Origin: JBBQBQ01 sp038317685
GTDB lineage: Bacteria; Desulfobacterota; Desulfuromonadia; Desulfuromonadales; DDH964
Direction of reading: 5' to 3'
DNA length: 5,959 bases
Assembly (NCBI GenBank): GCA_038317685.1
Contig: JBBQBQ010000218.1
Span: 1 to 5,959 of the forward strand
In this document: positions 1 through 5,040 of the stretch, piece by piece
How positions within the stretch are numbered: position 1 is the stretch's first letter
Layout of the letters: every line of letters starts with the position of its first letter
Position numbers and translations under genes: made by a program
Notes under the pieces: model-generated
Told to the model about the DNA's origin: nothing
The model's database searches: none
What the model saw: the letters and a program-made list of their open reading frames with translations, nothing else

Positions 1-323
1 TGGTATACCGCCTCGGATTTGCAACTTCCCGCAACGAAGCTCGACTTTTGGTGCGGCAGGGGCATTTTCTTGTCAACGGTCACAAGGTGAACATTCCTTC
101 GTACCTAGTTCGCATCGGCGACGCTGTCCAACTGCGCGAAAAGAGCCGTCAGGTTGCCCGTGTTAACGAGGCACTGGATGGTGTTATGCGGCGGGGCGTC
201 CCCTCCTGGGTTGAACTCGATCGAGCGGCTTTCCAGGGGAAACTCAAAACCCTGCCGGTTCGCGCTGAGATGACCACCCCGGTCTTCCAGGAGCATCTCA
301 TCGTCGAGCTCTATTCCAAGTAA
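1..323 (+). CDS. rpsD: 30S ribosomal protein S4, C-terminal part (5' end outside window)
   Basis: This is the last 106 complete codons of S4, the 16S rRNA-binding protein that starts assembly of the small-subunit body; in many bacteria it also represses its own operon. The reading frame is already open at base 3 (VYRLGFATSRNEAR), so the gene enters from the left and roughly the first half of a normal protein of about 205-210 residues is missing. The visible part begins inside the RNA-binding S4 domain (RLGFATSRNEARLLVRQGHFLVNG, broken here only by the window edge) and ends in the typical S4 C-terminus, HLIVELYSK, before TAA. The conserved 'ARLLVRQGHFLVNGHKVNIP' stretch is diagnostic. An in-frame TTG at 48 is an internal leucine, not a start. 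It lies 48 nt upstream of rpoA, the usual alpha-operon order. No frameshift or odd residue is visible. Confidence 0.97.
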   Translation, partial: VYRLGFATSRNEARLLVRQGHFLVNGHKVNIPSYLVRIGDAVQLREKSRQVARVNEALDGVMRRGVPSWVELDRAAFQGKLKTLPVRAEMTTPVFQEHLIVELYSK

Positions 324-371
324 GCCCTGCAGAGCCGACGGCGACGACCAACTCACCACGGAGGAATCAGA

Positions 372-1388
372 ATGTACAAAAACTGGAGAGAACTCATCAA
401 GCCCAAGCGCCTCCAGGTCGAGACGGATACGCTCAGTGGGATCTATGGGAAGTTCTTTGCCGAGCCTTTCGAGCGCGGTTTCGGGACGACCCTGGGGAAC
501 TCGCTGCGGCGGGTGCTGCTCTCTTCCCTCCAGGGCGCGGCCATCACCTCGGTGCGGGTGAAGGGTGTGCTCCATGAGTTTTCGACCATCCCCGGCGTGA
601 CCGAAGATGTAACCGACATCATCCTCAACCTCAAGGGAGTGCTCCCCAGGATTCATGGGTCCGAGAGTCGCAATATCAGGATCGTCAAGAAGGGGGCGGG
701 AGTGATCACCGCCGGGGATATCATCACCGACTCTCATGTTGAAATTCTTAACCCCGGACACCACATTGCCACCTGCTCCAAAGAAGCCGATCTGGAAATG
801 GATATGGTCGTTGCTACCGGCAAGGGCTATGTTCCCGCCGAGCGCAACCGCGACGACAAGTCCCCGGTCGGCACTATTCCGATCGACGCTATTTTCTCGC
901 CTGTGAAGAAGGTCAATTTTCAAGTCACCAACGCTCGCGTTGGGCAGATCACGGACTATGATAAATTGACCCTGGAGGTTGTTACCGACGGCAGCGTCAA
1001 ACCCGAAGATGCTGTTGCTTTCGCCGCCAAGATTTTCAAGGAGCAGTTGCAGATTTTCATCAACTTTGATGAGGCTTCTGAACACTCCGACGAGGCGACC
1101 AGCGAAGAGAGCCGAAAGATCAACGAGAACCTTTACCGTAGCGTCGAGGAACTTGAACTTTCGGTGCGTAGCGCCAACTGTCTGAAGAATGCCAACCTGC
1201 GGCTCATTGGGGACCTGGTTCAGAAGAGCGAGGCCGAGATGCTGAAGACTCAGAATTTTGGGCGCAAATCGCTCAATGAAATCAAGGACATCTTGGCTGA
1301 AATGGGACTGACTCTCGGGATGGAGCTTGAAAATTTTCCCGATCCTGAATACCTTCGGCTGATTCAGAAGGGGAACGAGGACGCCTGA
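372..1388 (+). CDS. rpoA: DNA-directed RNA polymerase subunit alpha
   Basis: Encodes the 338-residue alpha subunit, which dimerises to nucleate RNA polymerase assembly and whose C-terminal domain contacts UP elements and activators. The N-terminal domain (about residues 1-235) holds the conserved dimer/assembly segment LGNSLRRVLLSSLQGAAITS and the VTDIILNLK motif. An acidic/Ser linker (about 236-253, SEHSDEATSEESRK) leads to the C-terminal domain. There VRSANCLK places Arg266, Asn269 and Cys270, and FGRKSLNE places Gly297, Lys299, Ser300 and Glu303. These correspond to E. coli R265, N268, C269, G296, K298, S299 and E302, all shifted by one. The length is slightly above the E. coli 329. GGAGG at 360-364 sits 7 nt before the ATG. 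It lies between rpsD and rplQ in the classic alpha operon and is presumably cotranscribed with both. The gene looks intact. Confidence 0.99.
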   Translation: MYKNWRELIKPKRLQVETDTLSGIYGKFFAEPFERGFGTTLGNSLRRVLLSSLQGAAITSVRVKGVLHEFSTIPGVTEDVTDIILNLKGVLPRIHGSESRNIRIVKKGAGVITAGDIITDSHVEILNPGHHIATCSKEADLEMDMVVATGKGYVPAERNRDDKSPVGTIPIDAIFSPVKKVNFQVTNARVGQITDYDKLTLEVVTDGSVKPEDAVAFAAKIFKEQLQIFINFDEASEHSDEATSEESRKINENLYRSVEELELSVRSANCLKNANLRLIGDLVQKSEAEMLKTQNFGRKSLNEIKDILAEMGLTLGMELENFPDPEYLRLIQKGNEDA

Positions 1389-1430
1389 GCGTCCCGCCCG
1401 ACGGAACAATCAAGAAAGGACCACTGAACC

Positions 1431-1922
1431 ATGCGTCACAATAAATCCGGCCGCCGGCTCGGTCGTAATTCCAGTAATCGCAAGGCCATGATGCGCAACA
1501 TGGTGACTTCGCTGTTCGACTCCGAGCGGATCACCACGACTGATTGCCGCGCTAAGGAACTCCGCAAGATCGCTGACCGTATGATCACCTTGGGTAAACG
1601 GGGAGATTTGCACGCTCGTCGACAGGTCGCGGACTTTATCCGTGACAAGAAGGTGGTGGCAAAACTTTTTGAGCGCATTGCGCCTCGCTTTGCCAGCCGC
1701 CCCGGCGGTTATACCAGGATCTTCAAGGTCGGGACGCGTCTCGGCGACAATGCGCCGCAGTCGATCATCGAATTGGTCGAAGAAGAATTTACGGCCAAGG
1801 TCAAGACCGCCAAACCCAAGGCTGAAACTAAAGCAGTGAAAGTCCCCCCGGCGCCTGCGGCCGCTGCTCCCGTTGCTCCCGTTGCTGAAACCGTTCCCGA
1901 TGGTGAGGGCGCGGCCGAGTAG
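1431..1922 (+). CDS. rplQ: 50S ribosomal protein L17 with Ala/Pro/Lys-rich C-terminal extension
   Basis: Encodes L17, a large-subunit protein near the exit-tunnel side of the 50S. The start MRHNKSGRRLGRNSSNRKAM is the invariant L17 N-terminus, and the core continues through LFERIAPRF and RPGGYTRIFKVGTRLGDNAP to about residue 118 (IIELVE). The protein is 163 residues, against 127 in E. coli. Residues 119-163 form an extension, first Lys-rich (TAKVKTAKPKAETKAVK), then Ala/Pro/Val-rich, ending acidic; it should be disordered. Such tails are variable between bacteria and I attribute no function to it. AAAGGA at 1415-1420 precedes the ATG by 10 nt. It is the last gene of the alpha operon; a strong terminator begins 30 nt after the stop codon. 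Confidence 0.98.
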   Translation: MRHNKSGRRLGRNSSNRKAMMRNMVTSLFDSERITTTDCRAKELRKIADRMITLGKRGDLHARRQVADFIRDKKVVAKLFERIAPRFASRPGGYTRIFKVGTRLGDNAPQSIIELVEEEFTAKVKTAKPKAETKAVKVPPAPAAAAPVAPVAETVPDGEGAAE

Positions 1923-1951
1923 CAGGGCCTGTACCAGGTTGGAAATCTTTG

Positions 1952-1991
1952 ATACGGTCAGGATGCTGATGCAACCTGACCGTATTTTTTT
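1952..1991 (+). terminator. Rho-independent terminator of the ribosomal alpha operon
   Basis: An 11-bp perfect stem, ATACGGTCAGG (1952-1962) with CCTGACCGTAT (1975-1985), is followed by seven consecutive T (1985-1991). The apical part can extend past one A/A mismatch by TGC/GCA around a TGAT tetraloop. It sits 30 nt after the rplQ stop and marks the end of the rpsD-rpoA-rplQ transcript, separating it from the envelope genes downstream. Confidence 0.95.
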
Positions 1992-2071
1992 GGCCTTTAC
2001 AAGACCTGCTCCAGCGACGGATTAACACCTTCTCCCGGCAGTTTTCCGCAAATCGTTCCAACCTACTGAAG

Positions 2072-2100
2072 TTGACACCTCTGCCGCAGGGGAGTAATTT
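2072..2100 (+). promoter_or_regulatory. Candidate sigma70-type promoter for the transglycosylase gene
   Basis: A perfect -35 hexamer TTGACA (2072-2077) is followed after exactly 17 nt by TAATTT (2095-2100), which keeps the key T1, A2 and T6 of the -10 consensus but matches only three of six positions. It lies between a strong upstream terminator and the next gene, where a promoter is required. Transcription would begin near 2107, giving a leader of about 170 nt. This is inferred from sequence only. Confidence 0.5.
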
Positions 2101-2135
2101 GTTCACGATTAGCAGCAGTATCGTCGTCGAGGCCT

Positions 2136-2175
2136 ACAGAGGAAGCGGCCCACAATCCTCCCTTCGCCGCTCTGT
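2136..2175 (+). promoter_or_regulatory. Bulged hairpin in the transglycosylase leader
   Basis: ACAGA (2136-2140) pairs with TCTGT (2171-2175) and GCGGC (2145-2149) pairs with GCCGC (2166-2170), leaving a four-base GGAA bulge and a 16-nt pyrimidine-rich loop. The loop contains CCTCC (2157-2161), complementary to the GGAGG core of the ribosome site at 2266-2270. Whether it acts in regulation is unknown; this is a pairing seen by eye, without an energy calculation. Confidence 0.35.
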
Positions 2176-2263
2176 TCGGGTGGCTCAGCAAACAAATTTT
2201 CGATCTGCTCGAGGGCCACTCATCCGCTCGTATCCGAGGCTTCCGCACCAATCGAACCGGGTC

Positions 2264-2271
2264 AAGGAGGT
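2264..2271 (+). promoter_or_regulatory. Ribosome binding site fixing the GTG start of the transglycosylase
   Basis: AAGGAGGT is a near-perfect Shine-Dalgarno sequence ending 5 nt before GTG at 2277. There is no ATG in frame near it, and the residues that follow form a signal peptide, so it decides for the GTG start. Confidence 0.9.
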
Positions 2272-2276
2272 GTCTT

Positions 2277-3257
2277 GTGGCACGTAGTTGGTTCCGAATC
2301 TTCAGCCTGGCGATCCTGGTCTGCCTGTTGCCAACCTTGGGCTCAGCGACCCAGGTCCCCGTCGATTTTGCCACCTGGCTCGCCGATTTTGCGCGGGAGG
2401 CCGCGACCGCCGGAATCTCCGATGTTACTCTGAAAACCCATCTGACCGATCTGCAACCGATCCCGCGCATCATCCAGCTCGACCGCGGCCAAGCCCCGGC
2501 CAAAGTCGGGAAACGGGTCAGTTACCGCCGCTATCTGCAGGGCCTTGTCCCCGATGCGACCATTAAGACCGCCCGGGAGCAGTACCGGCAAAACCTTCCG
2601 TTGCTCCAGGAGATCAGCCTCCAGTATGGAGTCGACCCACGGGTCATTGTCGCCCTGTGGGGGATCGAAAGTGATTTCGGCCGCCATTCAGGCACCTTTC
2701 CGGTCATTCCCGCTCTCGCCACTCTGGCCCATGAAGGGCGTAGGGGGGCCTTCTTCCGGGGCGAACTCCTGCAACTCCTCAAACTCATCGATCAGGGGGC
2801 GATTAACATTCCCGAACCTTTGGGCTCCTGGGCGGGAGCCATGGGTCAGGTCCAGTTCATGCCTTCCGCCTTCCGGGATTTCGCCGTCGATTTCGATGGC
2901 GACGGCCAGCGGGACCTTTGGACCTCGACCCCCGATGCCTTGGCCTCGGCGGCCAACTATCTGGCCAAGGCCGGCTGGAAGGAGCAACAGGGTTGGAGCC
3001 AGCCAGTCCTGCTGCCAAAGGGCTTCAAAACCAGCCTTTCAGGGCCCGAGCAGTTACGGAGCCTCAAGGAGTGGCGGCGGCTCGGAGTCAAGGGCGTGAA
3101 GGGACCTGAACATCGGGAAGCGGCCCTGATCCTCCCGGACGGCGCTGGTGGCGACGCATTTCTGGTCGGTAAAAACTTCCGGGTCCTGCGGGCCTGGAAT
3201 CGCTCCAACCTGTTCGCTCTGGCCGTTTGTCAATTGGCGGCTAAAATAGGAGAGTAA
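2277..3257 (+). CDS. Exported lytic murein transglycosylase, MltB/Slt35 type
   Basis: Cuts the MurNAc-GlcNAc bond of peptidoglycan non-hydrolytically, leaving 1,6-anhydroMurNAc; it acts in the periplasm in wall turnover and remodelling. The 326-residue product starts with a signal peptide (MARSWFRIFSLAILVCLLP..., likely cut after SAT or GSA near residue 24). Cys16 lies inside the hydrophobic core and is not a convincing lipobox, so the protein is probably soluble rather than a lipoprotein. The MltB-type catalytic domain spans about residues 30-320. WGIESDFG puts the catalytic Glu at 131, WAGAMGQVQFMPSAF (185-199) is the substrate-cleft motif, and DFDGDGQRDLW (205-215) matches the EF-hand-like calcium loop of Slt35. 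Next come DALASAANYLAKAGW (220-234) and, near the end, AWNRSNLFALAV. No peptidoglycan-binding domain follows the catalytic domain. The start is GTG with AAGGAGGT upstream. It is 45 nt ahead of a surface-antigen-like gene, possibly on one transcript. The family call is firm; assignment to mltB itself is not, so no symbol is given. Confidence 0.93.
   Translation: MARSWFRIFSLAILVCLLPTLGSATQVPVDFATWLADFAREAATAGISDVTLKTHLTDLQPIPRIIQLDRGQAPAKVGKRVSYRRYLQGLVPDATIKTAREQYRQNLPLLQEISLQYGVDPRVIVALWGIESDFGRHSGTFPVIPALATLAHEGRRGAFFRGELLQLLKLIDQGAINIPEPLGSWAGAMGQVQFMPSAFRDFAVDFDGDGQRDLWTSTPDALASAANYLAKAGWKEQQGWSQPVLLPKGFKTSLSGPEQLRSLKEWRRLGVKGVKGPEHREAALILPDGAGGDAFLVGKNFRVLRAWNRSNLFALAVCQLAAKIGE
3219..3247 (+). 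promoter_or_regulatory. Weak candidate promoter at the end of the transglycosylase gene
   Basis: TAAAAT (3242-3247) matches five of six -10 positions in an otherwise GC-rich stretch. CTGGCC lies 17 nt upstream (3219-3224) and matches the -35 consensus at only three positions. It would start transcription near 3254, about 50 nt before the next gene. Read-through from the transglycosylase gene is an equally good explanation. Confidence 0.2.
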
Positions 3258-3290
3258 TTGCCCACCACCCCGAGATAGAACTCTTTGGCC

Positions 3291-3295
3291 GGGAG
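3291..3295 (+). promoter_or_regulatory. Ribosome binding site fixing the ATG start at 3303
   Basis: GGGAG lies 7 nt before the ATG at 3303. The upstream in-frame TTG at 3285 has no ribosome site and would put six extra residues ahead of the signal peptide. The 3303 start also makes the protein collinear with its downstream paralog. Confidence 0.75.
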
Positions 3296-3302
3296 CGAGC
3301 TG

Positions 3303-4046
3303 ATGAAGAGGATGACAATGGTTCTGGGACTCGCGATCTTTGCGGCATTCTCGGCAACTTCGGCCCTTGCCCAGGAGTTGGTCATGCCTTTTGCGGAGGC
3401 CGAGGGGCAGGCGATGGACGATACGCTTCAGTACGCCCTGGAAAACAACCGCTCCGAAGTATCTTCCGATTGGGTGAACCCCGGCACCGGTCGTTCGGCT
3501 GCAGTGACCCCGATCCGTACCTTCCAGGGGGCCAAAGGGGAACCGTGCCGTGAATTTGTGACCACGATCATCATCGACGGCCGGGACGAGCAGGGTTACG
3601 GCACCGCCTGCCGTCAACCGGATGGCCATTGGGAGGTCGTCAATGACGAATCCGGCGGAGACCGGACGCCACCTACGCCCTCCCAGCTCTACGTCGTTAC
3701 GCCGGCGGAGCGCTACTACAACTACCCGAGCGGATTTTACGGAACAAATCAAATCTATCTCAGTTTCGGAACCGTCTATCGCAGCGGTCATCGGTACCGG
3801 GGGAGTGTTTACCTCGACGGCCGGACCTTTTACAAACGGCATCCGCGTCCTATTCGGGACCGGGTTTGGGTGGGGCGGTTTCGGTACGACCATTACCGGC
3901 GTTTTGGCGATCGGGACGATTATCGCCGGTATGATGACCGGAGTCGGTTCCGTGAGCGTCTGGACCGCCGGGAAGATCGGTTTCGCGATCGGCGGCGTGA
4001 TGACGATCGCAGGTATGACGGCCGGCAGGGCCGTGGTCGCGATTAG
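3303..4046 (+). CDS. Exported 17-kDa-surface-antigen-like protein with Arg/Asp-rich tail (paralog 1)
   Basis: Function unknown. The product is 247 residues. Signal peptide: MKRMTMVLGLAIFAAFSATSALA, likely cut between Ala23 and Gln24; there is no lipobox cysteine. Residues about 41-113 match, from memory, the C-terminal domain of the rickettsial 17-kDa antigen (RT0821/Lpp0805-type surface proteins): ALENN...WVNPGTG...VTPIRTF...GEPCREF...GYGTACRQPDGHWEVV, with Cys82 and Cys103 possibly forming a disulfide. The Gly-zipper segment that precedes this domain in rickettsial antigens is absent. Residues 114-184 are Tyr/Pro-rich (YYNYPSGFYG). The tail, 185-247, is an extreme mixed-charge sequence: 25 Arg, 15 Asp and 2 Glu in 63 residues, probably disordered and net basic. 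It lies 45 nt after the transglycosylase and 162 nt before a paralog with the same domain and a different tail. The domain call is good; any role in the envelope is inference. Confidence 0.82.
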   Translation: MKRMTMVLGLAIFAAFSATSALAQELVMPFAEAEGQAMDDTLQYALENNRSEVSSDWVNPGTGRSAAVTPIRTFQGAKGEPCREFVTTIIIDGRDEQGYGTACRQPDGHWEVVNDESGGDRTPPTPSQLYVVTPAERYYNYPSGFYGTNQIYLSFGTVYRSGHRYRGSVYLDGRTFYKRHPRPIRDRVWVGRFRYDHYRRFGDRDDYRRYDDRSRFRERLDRREDRFRDRRRDDDRRYDGRQGRGRD

Positions 4047-4120
4047 AAGGTGCAATTTCGCAGCGGCGCGACAGCCGATCGATTCCCCGGAGCTTCAGGG
4101 AACATCACGTTTTGGATTTT

Positions 4121-4129
4121 TGGTATAAT
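4121..4129 (+). promoter_or_regulatory. Extended -10 promoter for paralog 2
   Basis: TGGTATAAT gives a perfect TATAAT (4124-4129) preceded by the TGn extended -10 motif. No good -35 lies 16-18 nt upstream (AACATC at 4101-4106), as is common for extended -10 promoters. Transcription would begin near 4136, leaving a leader of roughly 70 nt before the ATG at 4209. It lies wholly between the two paralogs, so the second can be expressed independently of the first. Confidence 0.65.
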
Positions 4130-4145
4130 ACTGCTAGAGAACTGA

Positions 4146-4169
4146 CCGCGGAACATGGGGTTCCTGCGG
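4146..4169 (+). promoter_or_regulatory. Leader hairpin ahead of paralog 2
   Basis: CCGC-GGAAC (4146-4154) pairs with GTTCC-T-GCGG (4160-4169): nine base pairs with a single bulged T and a five-base loop ATGGG (4155-4159). It falls just after the predicted transcription start and contains, in its loop, an in-frame ATG that lacks a ribosome site. It may stabilise the 5' end of the mRNA or hide that ATG. No T-run follows, so it is not a terminator. Confidence 0.45.
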
Positions 4170-4195
4170 CTGCTGGTGACGAGAAGATTCGTCCC

Positions 4196-4202
4196 GGGGA
4201 GG
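4196..4202 (+). promoter_or_regulatory. Ribosome binding site fixing the ATG start at 4209
   Basis: GGGGAGG lies 6 nt before the ATG at 4209. The longer in-frame choice, ATG 4155, has no such site and lies in a hairpin loop. The 4209 start places the signal peptide exactly as in paralog 1. Confidence 0.85.
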
Positions 4203-4208
4203 CAGATC

Positions 4209-4874
4209 ATGAAACGACTGACCCTGCTGCTGCTGGTGCTGACGGGGGTCGGAGTGGGGGCTGCAACAACCTTGGCCCAGGACGCGGGCGGAGTCAACCT
4301 AAGTTCTGACAGGGCCGCGGCAACTGGTACTGTCCAGTCGGCACTGGAGTACAATCGCACCAACCAAAGCTCCACTTGGGTCGATCCTGATGCCGGAGTG
4401 TCGGGAACGACCACCCCGGTTCGCACCTTCGAGGGGGTTGCAGGCAAACCCTGCCGGGAATTTAAGACCACCATTGTCATCGGTGGCCAGGAGGAACAAG
4501 GGTATGGCACCGCCTGCCGCCAGCCCGACGGGAACTGGCAGATCGTCGACAAAACGGCGCTTGCGGCCTCCGGGAGGAATCTCGTCGCGCCGCCGCCGTC
4601 GACCGTTTATCTCTACTCACAGCCGAGTTGGCCCACCTATTCAAGGTATGGCTACGATCCTGCGTGGGGATACTGGCTGTGGCCACCCCTCCTTTTTAGC
4701 TTCGATTACGGCTATCGCGGGGGGTACGGGGGGTATGGTCATTGGGGCCATTACGGAGCTCGGGACCGTTACGACGGGCACTCCGGGGGGAATCGGGGAC
4801 ACGATTTCTCCGGGGGTGACCACGGGCATGGTGGCTGGCACGGAGGGGGTGGAGGGCATCGCGGCCGTCGTTAA
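4209..4874 (+). CDS. Exported 17-kDa-surface-antigen-like protein with Gly/His/Tyr-rich tail (paralog 2)
   Basis: Function unknown. The product is 221 residues. Signal peptide: MKRLTLLLLVLTGVGVGAATTLA, likely cut between Ala23 and Gln24 as in paralog 1; no lipobox. The surface-antigen-like domain (about 41-113) reads ALEYN...WVDPDAG...TTPVRTF...GKPCREF...GYGTACRQPDGNWQIV. It is identical to paralog 1 at 46 of 73 positions without a gap, including Trp57, Cys82, Cys103 and Trp110. Residues 114-165 are Pro/Tyr/Trp-rich (YDPAWGYWLWPP). The tail from about 166 is Gly/His/Tyr-rich (GYRGGYGGYGHWGHYG, GHGGWHGGGGGH), with eight His between 178 and 217. Such a tail could bind metal ions or stay disordered; that is inference. 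It has its own promoter, leader hairpin and downstream terminator, so it is probably a single-gene unit. The domain call is good; its function and cell location beyond export are unknown. Confidence 0.83.
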   Translation: MKRLTLLLLVLTGVGVGAATTLAQDAGGVNLSSDRAAATGTVQSALEYNRTNQSSTWVDPDAGVSGTTTPVRTFEGVAGKPCREFKTTIVIGGQEEQGYGTACRQPDGNWQIVDKTALAASGRNLVAPPPSTVYLYSQPSWPTYSRYGYDPAWGYWLWPPLLFSFDYGYRGGYGGYGHWGHYGARDRYDGHSGGNRGHDFSGGDHGHGGWHGGGGGHRGRR

Positions 4875-4885
4875 CCCGGCAGCAA

Positions 4886-4925
4886 GGCGCCCGGTCCAGA
4901 TCTGACCGGGCGTCGTTCTGTTTGT
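4886..4925 (+). terminator. Rho-independent terminator after paralog 2
   Basis: A nine-base perfect stem, CGCCCGGTC (4888-4896) with GACCGGGCG (4904-4912), has a seven-base loop and can extend by one G-T and one G-C pair outward to 4886/4914. A T-rich but interrupted tail (TCGTTCTGTTTGT) follows. It begins 11 nt after the stop codon and separates the surface-protein genes from the membrane protein downstream. Confidence 0.85.
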
Positions 4926-5030
4926 GTCGCCGCCCGAATCCGGCGCTGTCGTGGGTCTCCACCCGGGAAACCCATCCAATTTTAGGTGCAATACATTCCG
5001 GTCACTGCTCGAGGGGAGTGGCGAGAAAGT

Positions 5031-5035
5031 GAGGA
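5031..5035 (+). promoter_or_regulatory. Ribosome binding site for the ATG at 5041
   Basis: GAGGA ends 5 nt before the ATG at 5041. An in-frame GTG at 5029, with GAGGGGAG at 5011-5018, is a possible alternative that would add four residues (MRTK). The region 4926-5010 holds no feature I can support; I found no good promoter there. Confidence 0.55.
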
Positions 5036-5040
5036 CGAAG

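Larger units (their letters stand above)
1992..2276 (+). other. Intergenic region with promoter and long leader of the transglycosylase gene
   Basis: Together with the terminator before it, this is the only stretch over 300 nt without a gene (1923-2276). I see the candidate promoter at 2072-2100, a hairpin at 2136-2175 and the Shine-Dalgarno sequence at 2264-2271. No convincing small protein is present: the 71-codon frame from the TTG at 2072 begins inside the -35 hexamer, has no ribosome site and overlaps the next gene. I see no tRNA or known riboswitch pattern. Confidence 0.6.

Noticed and set aside
105..1409. 434-codon open frame on the minus strand opposite rpsD and rpoA
   Set aside because: It is the antisense shadow of two highly conserved genes in GC-rich DNA; no ribosome site and no recognisable protein family.
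2225..2265. tRNA-like T-loop (GGTTCGATT on the minus strand)
   Set aside because: The flanking bases do not pair into a T-stem, and no anticodon arm or acceptor stem can be built around it.
2072..2287. 71-codon open frame in the transglycosylase leader
   Set aside because: Begins with TTG inside the -35 hexamer, so it would lie upstream of the predicted transcript start; no ribosome site and no recognisable protein.
2278..2293. Sigma54-like element (TGGCAC followed by TTGG)
   Set aside because: Spacing between the -24 and -12 parts is wrong, the TTGC element is incomplete, and it overlaps the start codon of the transglycosylase.
3906..3927. Inverted repeat GGCGAT...ATCGCC in the tail of paralog 1
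   Set aside because: Lies within repetitive Arg/Asp codons, where such six-base matches are expected by chance; no T-run follows.
3054..4055. 333-codon open frame on the minus strand opposite the transglycosylase end and paralog 1
   Set aside because: Its Pro/Ile/Val/Ala-rich start is the reverse of the Arg/Asp codons of paralog 1; no start signals and no family resemblance.
4083..4121. Possible terminator after paralog 1: TTCCC/GGGAA stem followed by a T-rich stretch
   Set aside because: Stem is only five base pairs with a ten-base loop, and the T-rich part starts about eight bases later and is interrupted by GGA; too weak to call.
4390..4905. 171-codon +1 frame across paralog 2
   Set aside because: Starts inside the conserved domain without a ribosome site; composition is explained by the Gly-rich codons of the annotated frame, and it runs into the terminator stem.
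4924..5040. N-terminal extension of the membrane protein to an upstream GTG at 4924
   Set aside because: No ribosome site, begins in the T-rich tail of the terminator, and the added residues look like non-coding translation; ATG 5041 starts right before the conserved domain.
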